From NCBI GenBank assembly GCA_025266875.1, contig JALLLT010000011.1, forward strand, positions 372,001 to 436,000: DNA of 64,000 nt, in the 5' to 3' direction. Positions 45,914 to 57,547 of this stretch are shown in pieces. Below the pieces are notes generated by a model. That model was given only the letters and a program-made list of their open reading frames with translations, was not told the DNA's origin and ran no database searches. Both the position numbers and the translations under genes were made by a program. The stretch's first letter is position 1. The number at the start of each line of letters is the position of its first letter. This DNA is from Fennellomyces sp. T-0311 (Eukaryota; Mucoromycota; Mucoromycetes; Mucorales; Lichtheimiaceae).

Positions 45914-48900
45914 ATGGCCACCAATCAACAGCAAAAGCAGGCCAGAAGACGATTGCGACAATTGGGAAAGGCTTTGTCCGATACCCAGACCGGCTGGTCC
46001 GACTCTGAAGAAGACGAACTTATTCACGAAGGTTTGTTTTCCCTTCAAGCCTATTGTGTGCGGAACTTATAGCCTCCATTCCAATAGTCAATGTGAAGTC
46101 GGTACGTATTGGCGATGTGGTAATGTCAGTTACACCACCAGAGAATCCCGAGCTGGTCCCGGAACACCAAGGCCCGTTTTATGAAGGATCACAGGTAGAC
46201 ATAAAAAAATTCATGCAGAAAAGGTTCAGGGCTTAACCCAAAATAATTAAACAGGAAATTCTGAGACACTTGCGATGGTAAGTTTAAACGCCCTTGTTGA
46301 AAAAAAGCTTAGCGTCTAACCGTTTGCACGCCGCGACGAACAGGATGATGCAGAAGGATAAGGTACGTCATTTGTCACCATGGCAACCGATTGTTAGGCC
46401 TAACCGACGGTGTATAGCTTGGTCAAGACATCTTTTTGATCGGCCCTCCTGGCCATCTTCGTCGGGATTTGGTGATGAAGTATGCCGAAATGACACAGCG
46501 CGAGTAAGCTATCACTTTTTGTGTGGGGAAGAAGGCCATGTGAAAAAAAGTATGTCAATTACTTAAAAACCCTTATCCAGAATTGAATATGTTGCGTTAT
46601 CCAAGGATGTGACAGATGCCGATCTCAAGCAGCGACGTGAACTTTCGAATGGAACATCGTTTTATGTGGATCAAGCTGCTGTTCGTGCAGCTATCCATGG
46701 TCGCATTCTTGTCCTTGACGGTATCGAAAAGGCCGAACGTAATGTGCTTCCCATCCTGAACAATTTGCTTGAGAACCGAGAAATGGGATTGGATGATGGT
46801 CGATTTTTGACCACCAAGGAAGTGAAGGACGCTCCTGGATATACCAAGTTTGAGAAGGTGAGCGATCGATTCTTGGTGTTTGCCTTAGGTAAGTGATCCA
46901 AACTGACTGAAAAAAAAAAGCAATGCGCTAACACTGAGGAACATATTAGGTTTGCCTGTACCACCTTATGTGGGTTACCCTCTTGATCCACCATTGCGAT
47001 CACGTTTCCAGAGTCGTGACATTCGTGCGCCTCATTTCACCACACAAGTCAACCAAATCATGGCACTTACCAACAACAAGGCACCGCGCGACCTTGTTGA
47101 GCGACTGGTATCGATCAGCACGGTCCTCGGTGTTCAACCTGATAAAAGCGCCGCTAGAGAAATTGACGTACCGGAATTCCCTATGACTGTAGAGACTCTG
47201 GCCAATTTGTTGGCCGTATTGCCACATGCTCATCCGCGATTCTATGTCGACTTGCTGTACCCCTATCCGATGCTCCCGACCACCGATCTTGAGCAGATCG
47301 GCGTGATCGAATCGGCCTATCGCCGTTTCGGTGTACGTGGACGCATTGTTGAAGCACACGAAGAAGTCATGCAGACATTCTCTGGATACCAGCTTGCGAA
47401 TATTGAACCACACAAACCTTTGGTTTCGATCGATGAAAGCCACCAAGTCCACCGCGGTATCGCAACCTTTTCTCATGTCAACCAGGCTGCTTTGGCATTG
47501 CCCGTATCCAGCGGTCCCAACCCTTACAGCCCTGCCGAGTTCTTTGTTGAGACGCCTTATCACCGCGAAGTCTTCACCAACATGATGCTCGTGCACGCAG
47601 GTGGCCATGATATCTGTTTGGTGGGCACGCATAAGGGTGTTGGCAAATCTGCGCTTGTCCGTCATTGTAAGTTTTCTAGAATGTGCCACAAAGGCTTATT
47701 ATTTACCCTTTGTTTGTTATCAAGTCGCACGAAATCTCGGTTACACGATCGACTACATTCCTCTGTACCGAGACATGTCATCTCGCGATCTGCTTCAGCG
47801 CCGTTCAACCACTCCCCAGGGCGACACCGTTTGGGATGTAAGTTATAAAGCTGCTTATTACCACAGCATATGCTCATGCTTGACATAAAAATCAGAACTC
47901 GCTCTTGGTTGAGGCTGCGATCCACGGTCATCTCGCCATCTTAGATGGTATTGAAGCATTGTCTTATGGTACCTTGAATACCTTGCAGCGTTTGGTCAAC
48001 GAGCGCGAAATGCAGCTTCCTGACGGCACCCGACTGATCAATGCCGGTCGCTACGAGAGATTGATGAAGAAGCACAAGCTAACCATCGAAGAACTTGATG
48101 CCAAGCGCCTTGTGCCCATTCATCCGTCCTTCCGCGTCATTGCACTTGCCCGTGCTGGTGTGAGTGGCCAGAGCGATAGCAGATCTGGCGCCTGGTTGAC
48201 CGCTGAAATTCTCTCCATGTTCCACTTTGTCGTTGTTGACAGCCTGCCATCTCACGTACGTTTGACGCTGATCCGTGACCTTTTTCTGACATGCATTTTA
48301 GGAAGAGCAAGAGGTGCTCAAGACCCTTTCACCTGGTGTCAACGAAGACAAGTTGGCCCAATTGTTGACATTCGCACGTCGTCTCCGTCGAGAAAAGGAT
48401 GATACCATTCGCATGCTGTCGAGTGCTTTGTCGACTCGCCAATTGATCCGTATTTGCCGTCGCCTCGCATACTTTGCCGACGAAGATTTATACAAGGCCG
48501 TTCACAAGGCAGCTCTTTCTCGATTCATGCCTATTGCTGCCAAGACCGTTTTGCACGAGCTCATGATTGCCAACGGTATTTATCCTGCAAAGAATGAGTC
48601 ACCTTTGGAAGATGTAAGCAGAAGGGCAAATTTCAGATGACTTTATTTTTTGCTGACACATCCAACACAGCTTCAGATTGAAGTACTACCATCGCGTGAA
48701 AATGCGCAACAAGTCCGTATTGGCAATATTGTCGAACCCGTGTTCCAAGGTGGTGATCCAATGCTTATTCCCAATGTCGTTTTCCACGAGAACCCTGCGC
48801 ATACCGAAATTCTCCGCGAAATGCTCAAGGACTACCAGCTTGGTGATCACTTGCTTCTCATTGGTAACCAGGGTGTGGGTAAGAACAAGCTTGCCGATTA

Positions 48901-51900
48901 CTTCTTGCAGTTGCTGCAATTGCCCCGCGAATATATCCAGTTGCATCGTGACAGTACTGTGCAGAGCTTGACTACCACTCCTGCCATCCGTGACGGTATT
49001 TTGATCTTTGAAGACTCACCTTTGGTCAAGGCTGTCCGCGACGGTACCATTTTGGTCATCGATGAAGCTGATAAGGCACCAACCTATGTCACTGCGGTCT
49101 TGAAGAGTTTGGTCGAAGATGGTCAGATGGTGTTGGGTGATGGTCGCCGCATTGTCTCCAAGGAAACCGATGTTCAGGAAGGCGATCGTTACTTGCTCAT
49201 CCATCCTGTAAGTAATTTTTTGGTGGTAACGGATGTACAATGGGTTATTAACTTTATGCACTAGAACTTCCGCATGATCGTCCTTGCTAACCGACCTGGC
49301 TATCCCTTCTTGGGTATGTTGGAGTTGATCTGAATTTCACAATCGTGAGCTCTAACCCTCGATTTTTTTCTCTTTTTATCCAGGCAACGATTTCTATCGT
49401 GAAATTGGAGATGTGTTTAGTTGGTAGGTTCTACAATAATGTAAATGTCTGTGTGTCTCATAGTTCCCTTTACAGCCATGCTGTCGACAACCCTGATAAG
49501 GCCTCTGAGGTATGTGTACCAAGTAAGCGATAGTGATACATTTGACAAACATATATTCTCAACCAGATGTACTTGCTTCGCAAATACGCTCCCGATGTTC
49601 CTGAGGATATGCTTGAGAAGCTTTCCAGCGCATTCACCGACCTGCGCAAGCTTGTTGATGAAGGGTAAGATTCATTTCAGATTCGGTATAAAGTACATAA
49701 TACTAATAATTCGGTGTTTCAGTCTAATCTCTTACCCTTACTCGACCCGTGAACTTGTAAACATTGTGCTTCACTTGCAAAACTATCCAGGAGAAGGTAT
49801 TTCCAAGATCATGCAGAACGTTTTCGATTTCGATCAGTACGATCAAGCCTCCAAGGAACTTCTCATTGAGATTTTCGAAAAGCATGGTATCCCTGTTGGT
49901 CTCGAATCCGAGTTCACCATGAACTTGGGTGATATCATTGAACTTGGCCAGCCTCTTTTGAGTGAACGTTGGACCCGTGTTGATCAAGCTGCCAAGACTG
50001 AAGCCAAGGTGGAAACTGCGCCCATGGCTATTCGAGTAAGTTGTATCCATGCATATCATTATATAAAAAAAGCTAACGATTATTATAAAGGGCGGCTGGG
50101 ATCTCGATGTTGGAAAGAAGTGGAAGCAAGTTGAGCGTAAGGAAGGCCGATCCACCACTTTCTCAGAGCAGCTGTACAACTTTACCATCCCCACACGCGG
50201 TGAGGCGTTGGATATTGCTGCCTTGGATGATGGCACCTTGTTTGCTGTCACTACGAACCCGGTCACCCTTCACCACGTCGAGCCTCGCCATCAGCGCGTG
50301 GATAGCTTGGATCTTTACGAGTACTTCCCTCTCCAACGAGGTAAGTGATTCACCAACGTTTGAAACGACAGATTTTATTAATTCAACCTGTAGCTCCTCC
50401 TCGTCTTCGTATTGCCGTTATTCGTGTCAAGGGCTTTGTCAAGTATTTGGCATTGCACAATCCATCCAACAACGAATTGCTCTGCTGCGACTTTAACAAG
50501 AAGACCGTGACATCTGTTGTGGTATGTTTATTTAGTGCATTCCATTACTCACTGCAAAGGATATGCTAACAGCAAGCTAGCTTCGTGGGATGGAGCCAGT
50601 CAAGTCCATTATGTGCGACGAATTGGCGGCTCTGGGTATCCTTGGTAAGTTTAATCACTCTATAGGATTTAACAGCAAGCATATTAAACGGTAAATATCA
50701 TAGTGTTCTACCAAGAAGACAAGAACGCTATTGCTGTCCTCGATTTCAACTCTTCCCAGCAGCACACGATTACCTTGCCCATTCGTGTCGAGAAGCTCTT
50801 GGTTGTTGAGCCAAATTTCTGGTTCGCTCTCGGCAGCCGCGATGCAAAGACCTATGCCTTCTATTCTCAGAGCGGTGGTATTCCCAACACCCTCGAGCCT
50901 ATCCAAGTTCTTGGTCAGAATGGTCAACCTGTTGGTGAACTGGTCAACATTTTCTGGCACGAATTTGCGTAAGTATACTGCTTTCACCTGACTTTTTTTC
51001 TCTTTTTTCCTTTTTTTTTTTACTCACGTTTATTTAGACCTGGCTTCAAATTCGCTCAAAATGCTAGGGCTCACAAGTTCGGCACCGTTATGCAAGGCTG
51101 CTCGTTTGATAACTTTATCAAAAAGTCGCAACCCATTGATGTTTTGGCTTACTTGGTGAGTGGTCCTGTTGAAGAAGTGCCTAAGCGTATCAAGGGCTGT
51201 GCACTCTACTTGACCCGGTCCCAACAAATGGCTGTTATCAAGCCTTCATCTGTAAGTTACTTTGTAATGAAAAAAAGAGTAAGTTTGTAACTTGGTAATA
51301 ATAGGATGGTCGACCTGAAAGTAACCTTGATATCATCAACCCTACTCGCAACCAAGTCTGGCGCATCAAGATTCCTTTGGCGGATATGAGCAATATCGAC
51401 TCGTAAGTGATCCACTCAAACGAATGTTCAATTGTATTAATCGCCTATGCAGCGAATACCCTGCTGCCACGTTTGCCCGCTTCCAAGTCGAGCGCCAAGT
51501 TGCTTCCATGTGCGAACTGAACAACGGTAACTTGGTTACCATGGATGGATCTGGTATCGTGCGTGTCTGGCAGATTCAATCCACTGACCTGTATAAGGCT
51601 GCCCAAACCTGGAAGCAAATGGTTGGTGTGGATCAAAATGCTCTCTCCATTATCTATGAAACAGATAAGGTTAGTTTACTTGTTTTTTTTTGAAAAACAT
51701 GATCCGCTCATTATTTGAAACAGCAGGAGGAATTTCCTGACCAAGAAGATGGTGAATCCAGCGAAGGTGGCCAAGGTCACGGAAAGGGACAAGGCAAAGG
51801 CAGTGGTGGAGGAAGCGGTGAAGGATCTGGTGGTGGCCAAGGTCCCGGAGATGGTGACAGTGGAGGTGCCGCCCAAGGCGCTAGCGGCGGAGGTGGTCAA

Positions 51901-53365
51901 GGTGCCGGTTCTGGAATGAACGAAGGCGGCCGTGATGAAGCCACGTTTGAAGATATTGAAAATCTCAAACTGGTAAGACCACAAACAAAATATTATGTCC
52001 ATTGTCTCTAATATGACAAAAATTAGCGCACTTCCAGCGATCAACCTGAAACAGTTAGCGAAGCACAGAGGTTTGTTTACTTGTACTTGTTTTTTTGGCG
52101 AAAGCTAACCGGTTTTTTATTGGTAGAGAAATGCATGAGCAATCTATGGAAAAGATGCTTAGCAAGCTCGATATGACCCACGGTGATTACACGGTATAAT
52201 ACTTATATATGGCGCTAAATTGCAATTGAAGTTTTCTAATTAAGTAACAATTAATAGGTCTTCCAAAAATACATGGAAAATGTTCGTCGGGAAATCCGTG
52301 AGTTGCGCGTCATCCTGGAGAGCGTCGAGGCAAAGAACAAGGAGCGCGTATGGTTGAAGAACCAAACTTCTGGTGACCTGGATGACACAAAGATGTAAGC
52401 AAGAACCAATTAAGCGGTCCCTATGACTAAAATATCTTATTAGCATTGAGGGCCTGACGGGCGAGCGCGCCATCTACCGAAAGCGCGGTGAGGATGATCC
52501 TGAAATTGGCTTGTTCCAGGACAAGCCCAAGCGCATGAAGTTCGTGTTCGATCTGTCAGCCAGGTTAGTAATTCGGTTAAACGTTAAGGATCTCGGTTTT
52601 GCTAATACGCTCCAATCTAATTTTTAACAGTATGTTCCGATTCAACACTCACGATCGACGTCTGGAACGTTCCCTTGAAGTGGCACTCATGTTGATGGAA
52701 TCCTTCCGAGGATTTGAACACAAGTTTGCTTACAGCATCATTGGTCACAGCGGTGACGGTGCCAATATCGAGTTTGTGACTCCCGGCAAGTTCCCCAAGA
52801 CTGAAAAGGAGGAATTTGAAATCATCAACAAGATGCGTGCTCATTCCCAATACTGTCTCAGTGGAGGTATGTATTTTGCCAAATCATCTCTTTTAATTTG
52901 TCAAGTTATCTCACTTTTTTTTCTCAATCGGGTAGATAACACATTGGGCGCCGCTTCTCATTCCGTAAAAGAAATCGTCAAGGAAGAAGCTGATGATTAC
53001 TTCGTTGTTATCTTGTCGGATGCAAACATCACACAATACAATATTCACCCCAATGACATTGCTCGAGGTAAGACGTTGATTTTTCCATTTAATGATAGTT
53101 GAAATTGACATCATCTTTCCTCATTTGAATTGTTAGTGCTGAAGGCGGACGACCGAGTCACTGCCCAGATGATCTTTATCGGTTCCCTCCAAGATCAAGC
53201 CGAAAAGTAAGCAAATAGCTATGAGCCAATATTAGAGAAAAATTACTCACTAATTGATGTCATAGATTGAAGACCGCTCTTGGTAGCCAAGCCCACATCT
53301 GTTCAGAGAACAAGGATCTGCCAAAGATCATGAAGGCTCTGTTTTTGTCGTCTATGCTTAAATAG
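45914..53365 (+). CDS. VWA8: VWA8-type AAA+ ATPase with C-terminal von Willebrand A domain
   Basis: Giant dynein-like multi-AAA+ ATPase; animal VWA8 is a mitochondrial matrix-side protein with ATPase activity and unclear role. More than twenty exons, roughly 1800 residues. Three AAA+ modules: the first has a degenerate Walker A (LIGPPGHLRRD, no Lys) followed by DLKQRRELSNGTSFYVD; the second has intact GTHKGVGKS; the third has GNQGVGKNK with Walker B ILVIDEADKAP. A beta-propeller-like middle follows, then a Gly/Ser/Gln-rich linker (about 51730-51930). The VWA domain has the MIDAS motif FDLSASMFRF, IIGHSGDGAN and VKEEADDYFVVILSDAN. The N terminus (MATNQQQKQARRRLRQLG, then acidic DSEEDE) is not a convincing mitochondrial presequence. 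The order of domains matches the human protein throughout. Confidence 0.94.
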
Positions 53366-56035
53366 ACACATTTAGAAATATGTTACTGTAGTTTATTTAT
53401 ATGTAGAACATGCTGTTATTCAACTTGTCCTGTTTTTTTCAAAGATATTCTTATCACGTAATTATGGGTTTGCTTTTTATATAATTACTATTCCCGTGCG
53501 AATGGATAGCTAAAAACCTGGTGCAAAACAATAGATTCATCTGTATTAATCACTAAAAAAATACCCTATTCGACTTATGCTTGCTTAGTCATAAGTTATA
53601 TGCGGGGAACAGGAACTGCTATGGATCTAATGTGGAAGGTTGCAGAATAAAATAGGAGGAGTCAGCTGATGAAGGAAAGTGATTGGTTATACTCTATGAA
53701 GGTCATGCATATATACATAGAGAATCGATGGAGCTTCATGGGTAAGTATTTTGTTCCCAACACTTTGTATATTTACAGAATTCCTAGTAGCATATGTGTC
53801 TTGATTCCAGTACAAGTGTTGACCAGTATTCTGTAAAATGAATCAGATTCATACTGCTGATATATATTACCACAATCCACGCAATAAAGCGATGTATTGT
53901 ATCGGATGCACATCATTGCACTACCGCAATAATCATCAAAACAATAATATTGAGCGCAAATCACTATGCATAAGCGATGTTATCAAATTATCGCTTTTGA
54001 AAACTTGTTGGAGAAGAAAAGGTCATGCGTTTTTTAAATGGGTTAATATGATATGGCTTTGGATAACAATTTTCATTTAAAACAAGTAGGTACCACAAAG
54101 CGCCCAAGCCCACTTTTTGCTCAGCCGCAGCTACACAGATATTTTTTCCTTATTATCTATTTTCTTCCCAGGTATTTTTATACGGTAGTTATTTTGAGCC
54201 GTTTTAAGCAACCTATTCGATATTGGATTACATCCTTTCATTACTTGAGTGACATTATATTGATTAGCGAAGATAATGTGAAATCACAGTCATCTGAGCA
54301 AAAAAAAAAGAGGTTGATGCGTTGATTGATAAACGTGTGTTCTGAGAATATAGAAAAAATTGACAGTGTGTGTGACCATATCTTGAACGAATTCACTCCG
54401 AAATTCAGGGCAACATTGCGGCGACTTTCCATTGCAGTACGGTAGTGCACGTTGCTTTGCAAATGTGATACAAGACTAGAGTAAGCTTCCTTCCTTCTAT
54501 TGCAAAGAAGTCATTTTTTTCTCAAGAGTGTTTGGTTTAGGCGATTGGGAAGGCAAATCATCTTTCATATCCCCAAAAAAAACGTCATGATTTCGTCAGG
54601 CTCCTTTTTTTTCGATTTATCAATTTACCAGGGCTGGAATATAATTTGAAAGGAGCAATATCGGATGCGCTATTATTTTTGCCGTGTTTATCAATGACAT
54701 AATGTTGCGACTGCCGCTATATTACAAATTGTGAGAAATTAAGTGGAGAGTACTGGTTGGAGAAGGTTGATAGCACAAGCAGCGGGGTATGTAATGTCAT
54801 TCCTGACTTTAATGTAATGTTTTGTATTGACATGCTATCCAGTACGTTGGGGATGTGGTTGTCAGCTTTACTGTATAATATTTTTTTTCAAAAGCAAATC
54901 TGCTAAGTAAATAGCGTCACAGTAGATATGTATAAGCATATGCGTGCATCTATATATACATCGTTGTGATGAGCAAACGTCTTAATTGCATACAAAGCTG
55001 CATGAAGAACCTCCAAGTTAGAGCGCAATTTGCTGAGCTAAAAGGTGGCGTTTTTATTTTGTTGTTGATGTTTCGCCGCTCGCTTTGTTGGGTGAAATCC
55101 AATAGGTAGGATTAAAACACATAAAAAAGAAACAGGTTATGTGTTGAATGTAAAAATGTTAAGTTCAGAAACCGTAATACATGGGGAAAGGGTGATCCAT
55201 TCAAACTTTTTTAATTCACTGTTCCACCGGTCCTCGTTGGAAGGAATGGGTTCGTGATAAATCGTTTTGATTCGTGTTGCCATATTTCAACTGCTAACAA
55301 CCCGAAAAAGTACAACATTGATCCATCACAATGGTTTGACAGAAACACAGAGCAAAAAAAAAAGTAGAGCTGCGAGTTAAAATGCCATTCGATCTGTCAA
55401 TACAGAACCAACCGTTGCTGCAACATTACCTAAAATGAAGGAAATACCACCTGACCCTCTACGGCATTTCAATCGCAAATTTTAAGCACAAGTTCGATTA
55501 CCGTGTTGTTGGTCATATTGAGGCTTGTGACACCCACTGGACGAGCCCCAATACTACCCAAAAAAGATCAAGAGTGCCAAGTTAAACTGAGTCATTTCAT
55601 TTCTGTCATCTTTGTGATGCATGTTTTCCATTCATGTCAACGGATAAAAACGAATCTCACGGGACAACGGATTCATTAGAGCCATTGATGGGCAAAAAAA
55701 CTGGTGTTACGGAATTGCCGCCTGTCTGCGTTTATCGCTTCCTAAACAATAAGCCTTTCTTAGCCGTATCAATGGACAATATTGCAATGGATCAGGCTTT
55801 GAGAAGAAGAGCGTCCGATTGCTGGACGCATCTGTATTTTTTCAACGACCTCAGTCTGGTGATATGCAACAGCAAACCCACTGATAAAACACACGGCCGG
55901 CAAACAATGGAAACACTTATCGTGTGTCGGAGTTATCGTGTAGCCATTGTGACTATCAGTTCGCAGGGAGGCATATTTAAAGCGAATTTTCGTGGTTTCC
56001 TTTTCTTACTCTCTAACATATCAAAATTTCATCCA
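53366..56035. other. Intergenic region and candidate upstream ORF
   Basis: No supported gene up to 55630. From ATG 55634 a frame stays open for 162 codons and runs in frame through the start I prefer for the next gene (56036). ATATTTAAAG at about 55974-55983 looks like its TATA element and would lie inside that longer frame, which argues that 55634-56035 is promoter and not coding. Confidence 0.4.
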
Positions 56036-57436
56036 ATGCCAAAACTGCCTTCTGCAACTGATACAGCACCAAGTGCATCTACAAATAATAAGGGGAAGGG
56101 CAAGGGTAATTTGCTCTCATAAATTTCCGCTTTTATTTTGTTGTTTGCTAAGTCTTCTTCCTTGCGTTTTTTTTTGTGTGTGGGGTCCCTATCTATTAGC
56201 ATTACAGCCCGTCTCCGTAGCGACCCGAGTGCTTCCACCACGCAAACGTGTATCGGCTTTAGCATCCAGCAGCAATATCAACTCCACCATAAGCGCCAGA
56301 GCCACATCAGCATCATCATCCTCACCACCGCCAGCACCATCGTCCTCGTCGTCCTCGTCGTCGCCGGACGGTACAGCACCCACTCTACGGCGGTTATCAG
56401 AAAGAAAATCTCATCTTCATCCATCTTGTATAGCTTATTCACCGCGAACGGATCCTACACTTTATCTTGATCAGCTCGAGACACCAATGTCAGATGTCAG
56501 GGAGAAAAAGAGGCGAGCACGACCAGTATCATCATTTAGCGAACTTAACGTGCCAGCGCCCGTGCCTTCCAAACGATTACGGCACCACCCACGGTCTCGA
56601 GTGCATCATGCTCAACAGAAATATAAAGAACGACAGCAAGCTGCCGCCGCCGCTGCTGCTGCTGCCAGAGCAGCTGCTTCTGCAGTCGCCCAACAACAGC
56701 AGCAACAACAGGCCGCTTCCTCTAGGTCATCGTCGTCATTGCATCGTCGTGGTCCCGAATATGCATATCCTCGTGAATCGCTCCAAGTGCAATTAACACA
56801 AGATCTGCCGGTCATAGACGACAGCCAGCTGAATGAGAAAGCCAAAGAAAAGGAGTATTGGCGGCGGCAAAGACGCGTGTTTGTCCGTAGTCGATTTATT
56901 ACCAATGAAGAAGCAACGGCAATCGCCAATTCTGTTTACAAAAGTTCTCCTGTTGGACCACAAGATCGGATTGTCGTTACGTTTCAGGCCAACATTGCCA
57001 ACTTCCGGTCCAAGTGGCGTAAACTGCTAAAGGAGCTCGTCAAGAAGTTCACAGTAAGCAGGCACTTGGTGACTGCCCATGACAGTGAGCCGTTCGAACG
57101 AGAAGTGAAGTCAAAGGTAAGAGCAAGCAATAAGAATGACTGCCAAGTCTCTTTTGTGTCATCGCCGTTACTAAGATACCAATATAGGTCGATGTCAGTA
57201 TGCTACAAAAGATCTGGGGCCATTGGCTTTCAGACCCGTTTGTGGACGAAGACGCATTCTATGCTAACCCTCAGAACGTCGACACACTGACTGCCGTCAC
57301 CGTGCAAGCTATTTGTGTCACACTCCGATATCACTATGGTCTTATGAAGGAGCGCGACTTTCGCAAGCAACTGGACGACCTCGACAAGTACACCCGCAAC
57401 CTCCATCTACCCGACCCGTTTTCCTCCGTTCATTGA
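56036..57436 (+). CDS. Gln/Ala- and Ser-rich protein, function unknown
   Basis: Three exons; exon 1 is 56036-56105 and exon 2 starts at 56200, joined in frame. About 410 residues. The first 240 residues are low complexity: Ser/Pro runs, basic RKRVSAL, KKRRARPV and RLRHHPRSRVHH patches (possible nuclear signals), then an Ala tract and a Gln tract (about 56640-56715, imperfect CNG-type repeats). The C-terminal part looks folded: YWRRQRRVFVRSRFITNEEA, RIVVTFQANIANFRSKWRKL, LQKIWGHWLSDPFVDEDAFY and TVQAICVTLRYHYGLMKER. I do not recognise this domain. A short GTAAGC...CAG stretch at about 57053-57084 resembles an intron, but removing it creates a stop, so it is read as coding. A nuclear, perhaps transcription-related role is inference. 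Confidence 0.65.
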
Positions 57437-57547
57437 ATAACTTCTATGCTACACTATTTCCCCTCCCCCGTAAGAACCCATTCCAACACACACAGAGAGA
57501 AAGAGAAAGAAACAATATATATTATATATACAAGCGTAGTTGTGCAA

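Noticed and set aside
47000..47689. 229-codon minus-strand frame
   Set aside because: Exact antisense of VWA8 exons, whose plus-strand product aligns with the family over the same bases.
49724..50266. 180-codon minus-strand frame
   Set aside because: Covers VWA8 exons and introns in antisense; no recognisable domain.
57053..57084. Possible 32-base intron in the Gln/Ala-rich gene
   Set aside because: Too short for this genome, and removing it places TGA in frame.
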